64,000 bases of DNA from Actinoplanes couchii (GCF_016862075.1 NZ_BOMG01000073.1:108302-172301), one strand, 5' to 3'. Numbered from the stretch's first letter, positions 52,890 to 62,248 are shown. The notes: a model not told the origin generated them from the letters alone. Numbers and translations: made by a program.

Positions 52890-52907
52890 TTTGTTGCTGC
52901 GGACAAC
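52890..52907. promoter_or_regulatory. Imperfect inverted repeat upstream of chvE
   Basis: TTGTTG and CAACA are separated by seven bases in an AT-richer stretch 57 bases upstream of the chvE start. It is a candidate operator for the divergent ROK regulator or part of the chvE promoter. Confidence 0.4.
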
Positions 52908-52995
52908 ATACGGTCTTTACGACGGGGTTTCACGAGGGGGTCCGTAACGGCTGTGTAACACTCCCCGTGACCGCTGAGGCCATCAGACGAGTACC

Positions 52996-53013
52996 TGGGG
53001 GCGAAAGTCCCCA
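52996..53013 (+). ncRNA. RNA-like hairpin with GAAA tetraloop in the chvE/ROK intergenic region
   Basis: TGGGGGC and GTCCCCA form a 7-bp stem around GAAA, the GNRA tetraloop, with one G-U pair that is possible only in plus-strand RNA. Neighbouring bases (52975-53035) have further short complementary stretches. It could be a structured leader of the ROK transcript or a terminator; no known riboswitch class is recognised. Confidence 0.35.
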
Positions 53014-53122
53014 CAGCCCGTAACCGAACCCGCGAGGATCCTATTTGTTGGCCCCGGCGACTAATGTCGAGGGCCTACTTCAACGGACCGCTATCGTGGC
53101 GTCACGCAAGCGAAGGAGGACG

Positions 53123-54322
53123 ATGCAGACCGGAACGGTCAATCCACGTGCCGCGCACCTGTCCCTGGCGCTGCGCCACGTCGCCGACTCCGCAGACGGT
53201 ATCTCGCGGGCCGGGATCGCCGCGCGCACCGGTCTCAACCGGTCCACCGCCTCCAGCCTGATCGACGAGCTGATCACCGGCGGGCTGGTCCGGGAGACCG
53301 GTTTCCACAAGGGGGCCGCGCGACCGGGCCGTCCCGGCACCGCCCTGGCCCTGCGCAACGACGGCCCGGCCGGCATGGGCATCGACGTCAACGTCGACTA
53401 CACCGCCGTCTGCGTGGTCGACCTGACCGGCGCCCTGCGCTACAAGCACGTCCTGGCCGAGGACCAGCGCGGCCACACCACCCGCGAGATCCTGGACCGC
53501 ATCGCCCACCTGGCCCGCGGCGCCCGCCAGGCCGCCGCCGCCGACGGCCTCACCGTCTGCGGCAGCGCGGTGGCCGTCCCCGGCATCGTCGACCGCGCGC
53601 ACGCCACCGTCACCCTGGCCCCCAACCTGGGCTGGCGCCAGCTCGACGTCACCGAGGTCCTGCCCGCCGACATCCACGACGGCCGCACCACCCTCGACAA
53701 CGAGGCCAACTACGCCGCCCTGTCCGAATCCGCCCTGCTGCGCCGCCGGGCCAGCTACCTGTTCGTCAGCGGTCAGATCGGTGTCGGTGCCGGCATCGTC
53801 CTGGACGGCACCCTCTACCGCGGCGCGCACGGCTGGTCCGGCGAGATCGGCCACCTCACCGTCGACCGCGACGGCCCCGAGTGCCCGTGCGGCCGCCGGG
53901 GTTGCCTGGAGCGGTACGCCGGCCAGGAGGCGATACTGCGGGCCGCCGGGATCCCCGCCGACGCCGGCACCAGCTTCGGCGTCCGCCCCACCGTCGCCGT
54001 CCTGGCCGAACGCGCCCGGGCCGGCTGCCCCGCCACCCTGGCCGCGCTGACCACCGCCGGCCAGGTGCTGGGCGACACCCTCGCCGGCTGCCTGAACCTG
54101 CTGGACCTGACCCACGTCGTCCTCGGCGGCATCTACCGCGAGCTGGCGCCGTGGATGGCCCCGCCGATCGAACACGAGCTGTCCACCCAGTTCCTCGGCG
54201 CCCCCTGGGCCAGCCCGACGGTCCAGGTCTCGACATACGGCCCGGAGGCCCCCGCGATGGGCGCGGCCCGCTCGGTGATCCACAACGTCCTGACCAACCC
54301 CCTCCCCTGGCTGACCCGCTGA
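53123..54322 (+). CDS. ROK-family transcriptional regulator
   Basis: 399 residues. ATG at 53123 follows a strong AAGGAGGA. The N-terminal winged helix has GISRAGIAARTGLNRSTASSLIDELITGGLVRETG (cited as GIAARTGLNRSTASSLIDEL). The sugar-kinase-like ROK domain includes GIDVNVDYTAVCVVDL, VAVPGIVD, GQIGVGAGIVLDG and the zinc-binding CPCGRRGCLE. It is divergent from the sugar ABC operon, the usual layout for XylR/NagC-type repressors responding to the transported sugar or a derivative. Confidence 0.94.
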   Translation: MQTGTVNPRAAHLSLALRHVADSADGISRAGIAARTGLNRSTASSLIDELITGGLVRETGFHKGAARPGRPGTALALRNDGPAGMGIDVNVDYTAVCVVDLTGALRYKHVLAEDQRGHTTREILDRIAHLARGARQAAAADGLTVCGSAVAVPGIVDRAHATVTLAPNLGWRQLDVTEVLPADIHDGRTTLDNEANYAALSESALLRRRASYLFVSGQIGVGAGIVLDGTLYRGAHGWSGEIGHLTVDRDGPECPCGRRGCLERYAGQEAILRAAGIPADAGTSFGVRPTVAVLAERARAGCPATLAALTTAGQVLGDTLAGCLNLLDLTHVVLGGIYRELAPWMAPPIEHELSTQFLGAPWASPTVQVSTYGPEAPAMGAARSVIHNVLTNPLPWLTR

Positions 54323-54496
54323 CTCTCTCCCCGGGGCTCACGGCAGTCGTCGTTTTCCGACCCTTTGCCGGTACGTTCCAAGACGTCCCGCCACAATCCG
54401 GTCCGTTCTGCCTCGTCGCCGCGGGGCAGGCGGCCCGCCACGACCGACCCGCGACCGCCGGGCCGGATGCGTCCGGCGCGGTCACCCCGGCGGGAC

Positions 54497-54510
54497 GGGA
54501 CCTCTGGCCC
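54497..54510. promoter_or_regulatory. DosR-like box upstream of the Acg-like gene
   Basis: GGGACCTCTGGCCC has the GGGAC-N4-GNCCC form of the DosR/DevR site and lies 36 bases before the nitroreductase ATG. In mycobacteria Acg-family genes are controlled by DosR under hypoxia or nitric oxide. No DosR-type sensor is nearby in this window. Confidence 0.5.
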
Positions 54511-54546
54511 TGAACGGTGCGACCCTCGGAGGGCCAGGGTGGGGGC

Positions 54547-55479
54547 ATGACCTCGCGGACGGCGGTTCTCGCCCACGCGGCGCGGCAGGCACGGCACGCG
54601 CCGTCGATTCTCAACACCCAGCCGTGGCAGTGGCGGATCGGGCGGCACACCGCCGAGCTGCGTTTCGACCCCGAGCGGCTGCTCGACCACGTCGACCCGG
54701 ATCGGCACCTGGCGCTGCTCAGCTGTGGCGCCGCCCTGCACCACGCCGTCGTCACGATCCGCGCGCAGGGCTGGGACGCCACCGTCGAACGGTCCGCCGG
54801 CCCGCACCGCCAGGATCGGCCGCTCGCCCGGATCACGCTGGCCGGGGTCACGGCGGCCGCGTTCGGGGACCTGGCCGCGGCTGTCCCGCACCGGCGTACC
54901 GACAGGCGGGCCTTCGGCGCTCAACCACCCGGGGACGCGATCGTCGACGAGCTGCGGCGGGTGGTGCTGCCGCACGGCTTCGACACGCATCCGGTCCGGC
55001 GGGACGAAGTGCCGCTGCTGGCCGCCGCCACCGCCCGGGCCGCCTCGGACGCCGCCCGCCGTCCCGGGCACACCGCCGAGGTCGTCCGATGGGCGTCCGG
55101 CGGGTCGTCGGCGGGCGGGATCCGGCCGGTGCCGATGCGGGCACTGCACGGGCCGGCCACCGGGGACGGCGACGTCGGCGCCCGCTACCTGGTCCTGCAC
55201 GGCACCGTCGCCGACGACTGGCTGCGCGCCGGGGAAGCCCTGTCGGCGCTGCTGCTGACCGCCACCGTCCGCGGGGTGGCGTGCTCGCCGATGACCGAAC
55301 TCGTCGAGGCGCCGTGGCCGCGCGGCCTGCTCGCCACCCTGGTCGGCGGGACGATCCACCCGTACCTGGTGCTCCGCATCGGCTACCCGGTCGACGACGA
55401 ACCACCCCCGGCCGCAGCACGGCGACCGGAGGCGGAGACGACGTCCTACCTGTTCACGGGTGCATCGTCGCGCCCTTGA
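54547..55479 (+). CDS. Acg-like nitroreductase-family protein
   Basis: 310 residues. The start ARQARHAPSILNTQPWQWRIG contains the SxxNTQPW motif of the Acg (Rv2032-like) family, which uses a nitroreductase FMN fold but lacks part of the flavin site in known members. PHRRTDRRAFG and the C-terminal ALSALLLTATVRGVACSPMTELVE (cited as LLLTATVRGVACSPMT) match the family. In mycobacteria these genes respond to hypoxia/NO. The DosR-like box 36 bases upstream supports similar control. The start ATG has a GA-rich RBS. It overlaps the convergent DUF2000 gene by 26 bases. Confidence 0.88.
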   Translation: MTSRTAVLAHAARQARHAPSILNTQPWQWRIGRHTAELRFDPERLLDHVDPDRHLALLSCGAALHHAVVTIRAQGWDATVERSAGPHRQDRPLARITLAGVTAAAFGDLAAAVPHRRTDRRAFGAQPPGDAIVDELRRVVLPHGFDTHPVRRDEVPLLAAATARAASDAARRPGHTAEVVRWASGGSSAGGIRPVPMRALHGPATGDGDVGARYLVLHGTVADDWLRAGEALSALLLTATVRGVACSPMTELVEAPWPRGLLATLVGGTIHPYLVLRIGYPVDDEPPPAAARRPEAETTSYLFTGASSRP

Positions 55480-55861
55480 AGATCTTGTCGACGGTGTTGC
55501 GCGGCCCGTGCACGGCGATCCCGACCAGATCCAGATCGGCGGTACGCACGGCCCGGACCGCGTCCCGGTTGGCAGCGTCGTGCCCGGTGGCGAAAAGATC
55601 CGACGTGAACACCGCGAGACTCGTGCGCCCCAGTGCCTTGGCGTGCGCCGCGGTGAGCAGCTCCTTGCCGCCCTGGAAGATCATCACCGGCTGGCGGAAC
55701 ATCGGCAGGTACTCGACGTCGTCGGCGTCGGCATACGGCTGACCGACCACCTCCGCAACCGTGGACCCCAGCCCGGAGACGAGAAAGGCGGTGACGTTCA
55801 GGCGCTGCCAGGTCAGCAGGTCGTCCCGCAGCAGTACGGCGATCTTGGTGTCGAACCTCAT
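55454..55861 (-). CDS. DUF2000-family protein
   Basis: 135 residues matching the DUF2000 pattern: KIAVLLRDDLLTWQRLNVTAFL near the start, PYADADDVEYLPMFRQPVMIF in the middle, then a C-terminal VGIAVHGPRNTVDKIFKGA. The fold is related to peptidyl-tRNA hydrolase 2 (from family annotation); the function is unknown. It converges with the Acg-like gene and is divergent from the AraC regulator, which may control it. Confidence 0.85.
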   Translation of the reverse strand: MRFDTKIAVLLRDDLLTWQRLNVTAFLVSGLGSTVAEVVGQPYADADDVEYLPMFRQPVMIFQGGKELLTAAHAKALGRTSLAVFTSDLFATGHDAANRDAVRAVRTADLDLVGIAVHGPRNTVDKIFKGATMHP

Positions 55862-55910
55862 GCGCCCATCGTTTCCCGGCTCCGCCGCCCGGGTCTTGTA
55901 CGATTTTGAC

Positions 55911-56732
55911 GTGCCCCAGCTCCGAGCCTGGCGGCCGCCACTGCACGGGGTCGCCGAGGTGTTGCACGCGCGCTTCGACGAGCACGCCTACCCCATGCAC
56001 GCCCATGACACGTGGGCCGTGCTGCTCGTCGACTCCGGTGCCGTCCGCTACGACCTGGACCGGCACTCCCGCGGCGCGTTCGGTGATCTCGTCACCGTGC
56101 TGCCCCCGCGGGTTCCGCACAACGGCACCTCGGCCCGGCCCGGTGGTTTCCGCAAACGGGTCCTCTACCTGGAGGCCGACCAGCTGCCCGCCGGGCTGAT
56201 CGGCGCCAGCGTCGACGCGCCCGCCATCGCCGACCGGGCCCTGCACGCCGCGATCTCCCGCGTGCACCGCCTGATCCGCGACCCCGGTGACGCCCCGCTG
56301 GCCGAGAGTCTGCTGGTCCTGGCGCTGGATCGGCTACGGGTCCGGCTCGGCGCCCCGGAACCGCCGCGCCCACCGGGCCGGGCCGCCGCCCACGCGCTGC
56401 GCGACCTGCTGGAGGACAACGTGGTGGCCGGCCTGCCGTTGCCGGTGGCGGCGGCGACGCTGCACTTCGACGCCGCCCACCTGGTCCGCTCGTTCCGCGG
56501 CGAGTTCGGCATGAGCCCCCACCAGTACCTGATCTCCCGCCGCGTCGACCTGGCCCGCCACCTGATCCTGACCGGCCGCCCGTTGCGCCAGGTGGCGGCC
56601 GACGCCGGTTTCCACGACCAGCCCCACCTGAACCGCCACTTCAAACGCATCCTCGGCGTCACCCCCGGCCACTTCGCCGACCTGGCACCACCCGGAACCC
56701 GGCACGACACCGATCGACGGCCGCGGTTATAG
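55911..56732 (+). CDS. AraC-family transcriptional regulator
   Basis: 273 residues from GTG 55911. An N-terminal cupin-like sensing domain (EHAYPMHAHDTWAVLLVDSGAVRYDLD, cited as YPMHAHDTWAVLL; VTVLPPRVPHNG) is followed by two C-terminal helix-turn-helix units: PVAAATLHFDAAHLVRSFRGEFGMSPHQYLISRRV and LRQVAADAGFHDQPHLNRHFKRILGVTPG (cited in parts). A -10-like TACGAT six bases before the GTG suggests a leaderless transcript. It is divergent from DUF2000, its likely target. Confidence 0.92.
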   Translation: MPQLRAWRPPLHGVAEVLHARFDEHAYPMHAHDTWAVLLVDSGAVRYDLDRHSRGAFGDLVTVLPPRVPHNGTSARPGGFRKRVLYLEADQLPAGLIGASVDAPAIADRALHAAISRVHRLIRDPGDAPLAESLLVLALDRLRVRLGAPEPPRPPGRAAAHALRDLLEDNVVAGLPLPVAAATLHFDAAHLVRSFRGEFGMSPHQYLISRRVDLARHLILTGRPLRQVAADAGFHDQPHLNRHFKRILGVTPGHFADLAPPGTRHDTDRRPRL

Positions 56733-56783
56733 TGCCGCTCGCGGAAGTCCTGATCGGACCGGACGCCGCACGGGGAGACGTTC

Positions 56784-57449
56784 GTGAACCATCGGATCGC
56801 CGCCGGGACCGCCGCCGGTGCGGCGCTGGCGACGCTGCTGGCCGGGTGTTCGGCCGGTCCGCCGAGGAACCGGGCGGACCCGGCCGGCGCGCTGACCCTG
56901 GCACGGACCGAACTGGAGAAGGACACTTACCGGCTCACCACGGCGTTGGGCACCACCGTTCTGATGACCGGCGTGGTGGATCCCGTCACCAGGAACTCGG
57001 AGACCGTCTGGACCCGTGCCCGGCAGGACACCACCGTCCGCCGGATCGACGGGGTGAACTACGTCCGGTTCCCGCCGGAGCAAGCCGGCGGCGACGACCG
57101 GAAGTGGGAGACGGTGCGGACGCCTGAGGGCGGCGGCCTGGCCTCTTTCGACGCCTCCTCGATCCTGGGCAGTCTCGCGACGGTCGCCGAGCCGCGGTGG
57201 GCCGACTACGACACGGTCGAAGGCGTCATCGACCTGACCACGTTCTCCGAGTCGCTCGGGCCCTCCCCCGCCGGGATCGACCCGCAGCCGCCCCGGATGG
57301 TCGCGTTCCAGGCCGACATCGAGGGCCGCGGGCGGCTCGCCGAGCTACGGGTCACGACGGCCTCCGCTGTCCACGCCGTGACCTTCTCCGAGTTCGGCAC
57401 CCCCGTCGACGTCAAGGTGCCGCCGGCCGCGGACACCTACCCCGATTGA
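56784..57449 (+). CDS. Putative lipoprotein
   Basis: 221 residues from GTG 56784 with a signal peptide (MNHRIAAGTAAGAALATLLAGC) and lipobox LAGC, so it is anchored to the outer face of the membrane. The mature part is beta-rich (TYRLTTALGTTVLMTGVVDPV, EVVRTPEGG-like) and resembles the LppX/LprAFG-like lipid-binding lipoproteins in general layout, but no clear motif is seen. The stop is close to the convergent lactate permease stop. The function is unknown. Confidence 0.75.
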   Translation: MNHRIAAGTAAGAALATLLAGCSAGPPRNRADPAGALTLARTELEKDTYRLTTALGTTVLMTGVVDPVTRNSETVWTRARQDTTVRRIDGVNYVRFPPEQAGGDDRKWETVRTPEGGGLASFDASSILGSLATVAEPRWADYDTVEGVIDLTTFSESLGPSPAGIDPQPPRMVAFQADIEGRGRLAELRVTTASAVHAVTFSEFGTPVDVKVPPAADTYPD

Positions 57450-57453
57450 CCCG

Positions 57454-59289
57454 TCACGGGACCATCCAGCCCAGCACCGGGGTCGCCTGCAGGGTGACCA
57501 GGACACACATGAACAGCAGCAGGATCAGGCTCCAGCCGACCACCCGGCGGAACAGGTCGCCTTCCTTGCCGGCCATGCCGACCGCGGACGCGGCGATCGC
57601 CAGGTTCTGCGGGCTGATCATCTTGCCGAGGACACCGCCGGACGAGTTCGCCGCCGCCAGCAGCAGCGGGTCCAGGCCGGCCTGCGCCGCGGTCTGCACC
57701 TGCAGGGCGCCGAACAGCGCGTTCGCCGACGTGTCGGAACCGGTCACGGCCACGCCGATCCAGCCGAGGATCGACGACAGGAACACGAACGCGGTGCCGG
57801 CCCCGGCCAGGAACTCGCCGAGGGTCGCGGTCTGCCCGGACTGGTTCAGCACGTACGCCAGGGCCAGCACCGCCATCACGGTCACGATGGCGTGGCGCAA
57901 CTCGGCGTACGTACGACCATAGGCCCGAACCGCGGCCCCGGGCCGAACCCGCAGCACGATCGCGGTGAGAATGCCCGCAAAGATCATCAGGGTGCCGGCC
58001 GCCGGCAGCCAGCCGAAGGTGAAGTTGATCGACGACAGCGGTTTGCCGTTGGCACCGATCACGTCCAGCCCGGGCCAGGGAAAGACGACCGTCCACGGCT
58101 CGGCGGCCAGCGCCTTCTTGACCGGCCCCAGATTGGCGATCGAAAAGATCAAAATAATGATCAGATACGGCCCGTACGCCCGGAGCACCTCAACCGGCGA
58201 GTCGCGCTCCGGCGCCGCCGTCGCCACGTCGGCCGACGCAGACGCTCGCACCGGCTGGGGCCTTCCCTCCACCGCAGCGTCCCGCTCGGGCACCCCCTCC
58301 TGCCCGGCGGCCGACCTGATCGACGGATCCGTGGTGGTGGGTGAGTCCGGCGACGACGGAGAGTCGGGCCGATCCGCGCCGACCGACAAGGCCGCCGAGG
58401 TCGGGGACGCCGGGGAGGCGTGCAGGTCCGGGGACTCGGTGGGGCGCCAGACCCGTAGCAGCAGGACGACCGCTGCGGCGGCGAGCAGGGCGGCGATGAT
58501 GTCGGTCAGCGGGACCGAGATGTAGTTGGAGGCCACGAACTGGGCCAGCCCGAAGACCAGGCCGGCGACGATCGCGGCCGGCCAGGTCTGCCGCACGCCG
58601 CGCCGGCCGTCGACCACGGCGACCAGCACCAGCGGCACGATCACCGCCAGGATCGGGGTCTGCCGGCCGACCATCGCGCCGAGCGTGTCGGTGGTGAGGC
58701 GCGGGTCGGCGACGGCGCCGGACGTCACCGTGCCGAGGGTGACGATCGGGGTGGCCAGGGCGCCGAACGCGACCGGCGCGGTGTTCGCGATCAGCGCGAC
58801 GGCGGCGGCCCGCAGCGGCGGGAACCCGAGCGCCATCAGCATCACCACGGTCACCGCGACCGGCGTGCCGAACCCGGCGAGCGCCTCCAGGAGCGCCCCG
58901 AAGCAGAAAGCCACGATGATCGCCTGGATCCGCATGTCCGGGCTGACCCGTTCCATCGACCGGCGCAGCACGTCGAAGTGCCCGCTGACGACGGTCAGGT
59001 TGTAGACCCAGATCGCGTTGACGACGATCCACAGGATCGGGAAGAACCCGAACGCCGCACCCTCGGTCGCGGACAGCAGCGCCTGCCCGGCCGGCATCGA
59101 GTAGACCGCGATCGCGACGGCGAGAGACACCCCGAGCGAGATCAACCCGGCCAGCCAGGCCCGCATCCGCAGGACCCCGAGCAGCAGGAACAGCGTCAGC
59201 AACGGCAGCGCGGCGAAGATCGCCGACAGCGCGACGGAGCCGCCGACCGGGTCGGTCACGATCGTGAACTGTTCGAACATGGCAGCCAT
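57454..59289 (-). CDS. lctP: L-lactate permease (LctP family)
   Basis: 611-residue transporter with about 12-14 membrane segments. Typical motifs are GFFPILWIVVNAIWVYNLTVVSG, FGALLEALAGFGTPVAVTVVML, and near the end GSDTSANALFGALQVQTA and AANSSGGVLGKMISPQNLAIA. It imports lactate/glycolate with protons. A polar Ser/Pro/Asp linker of about 90 residues (278-366) sits in the central cytoplasmic loop and looks expanded. ATG at 59289 is chosen (a second ATG at 59280 is possible). It is followed by the amidohydrolase start region in the same direction, but 29 bases apart from its stop. Confidence 0.93.
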   Translation of the reverse strand: MAAMFEQFTIVTDPVGGSVALSAIFAALPLLTLFLLLGVLRMRAWLAGLISLGVSLAVAIAVYSMPAGQALLSATEGAAFGFFPILWIVVNAIWVYNLTVVSGHFDVLRRSMERVSPDMRIQAIIVAFCFGALLEALAGFGTPVAVTVVMLMALGFPPLRAAAVALIANTAPVAFGALATPIVTLGTVTSGAVADPRLTTDTLGAMVGRQTPILAVIVPLVLVAVVDGRRGVRQTWPAAIVAGLVFGLAQFVASNYISVPLTDIIAALLAAAAVVLLLRVWRPTESPDLHASPASPTSAALSVGADRPDSPSSPDSPTTTDPSIRSAAGQEGVPERDAAVEGRPQPVRASASADVATAAPERDSPVEVLRAYGPYLIIILIFSIANLGPVKKALAAEPWTVVFPWPGLDVIGANGKPLSSINFTFGWLPAAGTLMIFAGILTAIVLRVRPGAAVRAYGRTYAELRHAIVTVMAVLALAYVLNQSGQTATLGEFLAGAGTAFVFLSSILGWIGVAVTGSDTSANALFGALQVQTAAQAGLDPLLLAAANSSGGVLGKMISPQNLAIAASAVGMAGKEGDLFRRVVGWSLILLLFMCVLVTLQATPVLGWMVP

Positions 59290-59318
59290 CCAGGTTCGTC
59301 GATCACCTTTACGGCAAT

Positions 59319-60950
59319 CTACACCTGGTACGCGATCTCGCCACCCACGATCGTGCCCAGCACCCGCAGGTCGCGGATCTCCTCGGCCGCCACCGCCACC
59401 GGATCCCGGTCCAGCACCGCGAGATCGGCCAGCAGCCCCGGCACGATGCGGCCCTTCACGTGCTCCTGATGGGTGGCGTACGCCGAACCATGGGTGTAGG
59501 CCCGCAGCGCCTGCGCCGCGGTCAGCGCCTCGGACGGCACGAACGGCGCCCCCGACGCGGTACGCCGGTTCACCATGTCGTGCAGCCCCCACAACGGCGG
59601 CGAGTCCACGACCGGGGCGTCCGAACTGCCCGGCAGCTCCACCCCCGCGTCCACCCAGGTCCGCATCCGGTACAGCCCGGCCGCCCGCTCCGGCCCCATC
59701 GCCGCCAGCAGCCCGTCCCCGATCTCGGACACGAACCGCCCCTGCGGCACCGGGATCAGCCCCAGCTCGACGATCCGCCGCACCTGCCCGGGGCTCGCCA
59801 CCGCACAGTGCTCGATCCGGTGCCGGGTGTCCGCCCGCGGGAACGACCGCTGCGCCTCGGCGTACGCGTCGAGGACCACGTCGAGCGCCGCGTCCCCGAT
59901 CGCGTGTGTCGCCACCTGCCAGCCGTTGCGGTGCGCCCCGACGATCTGGGACCGCAGGTCACCGGCGTCCACCCGCAGATAGCCCCGCTCCCCCGGCGCG
60001 TCGTGGTAGTCACAGCACATCGCCGCGGTACGCCCGATCAGCGACCCGTCCGAGACGATCTTCACCCCGCCGACCCGCACCCAGTCGTCACCCAGGCCGG
60101 ACCGCAGGCCCAGGTCCAGCCCGAACCCGTTCTCCCCGCCCCCGATCGGCCCGAAGTCGTGCAGCGCCTCGATGTACGGCATCACCGTCGCGCGTACCCG
60201 CAGCAGTCCGGAGTCCCGGGCGTCCTGGAACGCCCGCAGATCGGCCCGGGTGCTGCCCAGCCCGCCGACCCCGCCGATCCCCGGCTCGGTGACGCTGGTG
60301 ATCCCCTCGGCCAGACAGTGCTCCGACGCCGCCGCCAGGGCCTGCGCCATCTGCGGCAACGGCACCGGGAACAGCACCGCCGACACCGGGTTCATCGCCG
60401 TCTCCTGCAGCAGCCCGGTCGGCACCCCGCGGTCGCGGACCACCGTGCCGCCGGGCACGTCCGGCAGAGCGTCCAGCCCGGTGAACCCGGCCGCCCGTGC
60501 CGCCGCCGAGTTCGCCACCGCCATGTGTTTGGACGTGTGCACCAGCCACACCGGATGCTCCGGTGCGATCCGGTCCAGCTGCTGCGCCGTCGGATGCACG
60601 CCGATCTTGTTCTGGTCGTAGCCGTTGCCGATCACCCACGCGCCGGCCGGCACCCGCCCCACCCGCTCGGCGACCGCGTCCAGCAGCGCCTCCAGCGTCG
60701 GCGCCACCGAGACCGACAGGTCCAGCTGCAGCTTCTCCCTACCGACCATGGAGAAGTGCTGGTGCGCGTCGTGGAAACCGGGCACCACCGTCGCGCCGCC
60801 CAGATCCACCACCCGGTGCGCGGTGACCCCGTCCAGGTCGTCGTCGAGCGCGGCGATCCGCCCCCGCCACACCCCGGCCCGGCGAGCCGTCGGCCGGGCG
60901 TCGTCCACCGTCCGGAACAGCGCGTTCTCGAAGATCACGTCGAGTTTCAT
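59319..60950 (-). CDS. Amidohydrolase family protein (YtcJ-like)
   Basis: 543-residue metal-dependent hydrolase of the Amidohydro_3 group. The metal-binding region is VVPGFHDAHQHFSMVG (about 55-70); further ligands lie in QVATHAIGDAALD and HRIEHCAVASP, and the last acidic ligand is in LPGSSDAPVVDSPP. Such enzymes cleave amides or cyclic amide bonds, but the substrate is unknown. The start ATG overlaps the MFS stop (60950-60952), so the transporter and hydrolase are cotranscribed and probably import and hydrolyse the same compound. A LysR regulator faces them. Confidence 0.92.
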   Translation of the reverse strand: MKLDVIFENALFRTVDDARPTARRAGVWRGRIAALDDDLDGVTAHRVVDLGGATVVPGFHDAHQHFSMVGREKLQLDLSVSVAPTLEALLDAVAERVGRVPAGAWVIGNGYDQNKIGVHPTAQQLDRIAPEHPVWLVHTSKHMAVANSAAARAAGFTGLDALPDVPGGTVVRDRGVPTGLLQETAMNPVSAVLFPVPLPQMAQALAAASEHCLAEGITSVTEPGIGGVGGLGSTRADLRAFQDARDSGLLRVRATVMPYIEALHDFGPIGGGENGFGLDLGLRSGLGDDWVRVGGVKIVSDGSLIGRTAAMCCDYHDAPGERGYLRVDAGDLRSQIVGAHRNGWQVATHAIGDAALDVVLDAYAEAQRSFPRADTRHRIEHCAVASPGQVRRIVELGLIPVPQGRFVSEIGDGLLAAMGPERAAGLYRMRTWVDAGVELPGSSDAPVVDSPPLWGLHDMVNRRTASGAPFVPSEALTAAQALRAYTHGSAYATHQEHVKGRIVPGLLADLAVLDRDPVAVAAEEIRDLRVLGTIVGGEIAYQV

Positions 60951-62248
60951 CAGGCGCTCCGGACCTGGCGGCGGTTGTGGGCGGCCAGACCCACCACACC
61001 GGCGACCGTGACCAGCAGGATGATCACGTAGAAGACCGCGATCCCGCCCCAGCCACCGGTCCGGTTCACGATGAACTGGGCGATGAACGGGGTGGTGCCA
61101 CCGATCAGCGTCGAACACAGCTGGTAGCTCACCGAGATCCCGGTGTACCGCACCTCGGGCGGGAACGCCGCCGCCAGGAAACCCGCCAGCACCGCGTAGT
61201 ACGCCGAACCCGTAATGATGCTCAGCACCAGACCGAGCAGGATCGCGCCCGGCTGCGCCGTCTGCACCAGCAGGAACATCGGCAGGGCCACCACCACGTT
61301 GCCGAGCAGCGCCACCGTCATGAACCGGGCCGGGCCGACCCGCTCGGCGATCAGCGCCGCGAACGGCTGCCACAGGAACTGCACGATCGCCAGGACCAGC
61401 AGGATGTTCAGCATCGTCTGCCGCGGCACCGCCAGCTCCGACGTGGTGTACGACAGCATGAACGTGTTGGTGAAGTACGCCGCCCCGATGCCGCTCACAC
61501 TCGCCATCAGCGCGAACACCACCGCGACCGGGTGCCGGGTCAGCACCTGCATGATCGGCGCCCGCTCCGGCTTCCGCTCCTCCACCCGCGCGGTGAACTC
61601 CGGCGTCTCCTCCACCTTCAGCCGCACCACCAGGCCGATCACCACCAGCACCGCGCTGATCAGGAACGGCACCCGCCAGCCCCAGGACAGGAACGCCGCG
61701 TCGTCCAACTGCGACGCCGCCAGGAACGCGAGGGTCGCCAGGATGCTGCCGGCCGGTGAGCCCTGCTGCACGAACATGCCGGCGAAGATGCCCCGGCCCT
61801 TCTCGGCGCTCTCCGACGCCATCAGCACCGCGCCGCCCCACTCGCCGCCGACCGCGACACCCTGCAGGAACCGCAGCAGCACCAGCAGGACCGGGGCGGC
61901 CACCCCGATCGTGTGGTACCCGGGCAGCAGGCCGATGCAGGTGGTCGCGGCGCCCATCAGGACCAGCGTGGTCACCAGCGTGCCGCGCCGGCCGAACCGG
62001 TCACCCAGATGCCCGAAGATCACGCCGCCCAGCGGCCGGGCCACAAACCCCACCCACAGCGTCGCGAACGACGCCAGCAGCCCGGCCGCCGGACTCGCCG
62101 ACGGGAAGAAGACCGTCCCGAAGACGAGCGCGGCGGCGGTGCCGAAGATGTAGAAGTCGTACCACTCGACGGCGGTGCCGACGAAGGAGGCTATGCCCGC
62201 GCGCCGGGCACGCGCCGCGCGCTCCGGGGCGGTATCCAGTGTCGCCAT
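60950..62248 (-). CDS. MFS transporter of the metabolite:H+ symporter (MHS) family
   Basis: 432 residues with 12 membrane segments. The N-terminal SFVGTAVEWYDFYIFGTAAALVF is the MHS family hallmark; GHLGDRFGRRGTLVTTLVLM is motif A, and RFLQGVAVGGEWGGAVLMASE is the typical helix-4/5 region. MHS members import organic acids, betaines or similar. It is the first gene of the two-gene operon with an amidohydrolase and is divergent from a LysR regulator, which likely activates it. Confidence 0.94.
   Translation of the reverse strand: MATLDTAPERAARARRAGIASFVGTAVEWYDFYIFGTAAALVFGTVFFPSASPAAGLLASFATLWVGFVARPLGGVIFGHLGDRFGRRGTLVTTLVLMGAATTCIGLLPGYHTIGVAAPVLLVLLRFLQGVAVGGEWGGAVLMASESAEKGRGIFAGMFVQQGSPAGSILATLAFLAASQLDDAAFLSWGWRVPFLISAVLVVIGLVVRLKVEETPEFTARVEERKPERAPIMQVLTRHPVAVVFALMASVSGIGAAYFTNTFMLSYTTSELAVPRQTMLNILLVLAIVQFLWQPFAALIAERVGPARFMTVALLGNVVVALPMFLLVQTAQPGAILLGLVLSIITGSAYYAVLAGFLAAAFPPEVRYTGISVSYQLCSTLIGGTTPFIAQFIVNRTGGWGGIAVFYVIILLVTVAGVVGLAAHNRRQVRSA

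Noticed and set aside
48880..54322. Xylose-specific system (xylFGH/xylR)
   Set aside because: The arrangement and motifs fit, but sugar specificity cannot be read from sequence; kept as general monosaccharide transporter.
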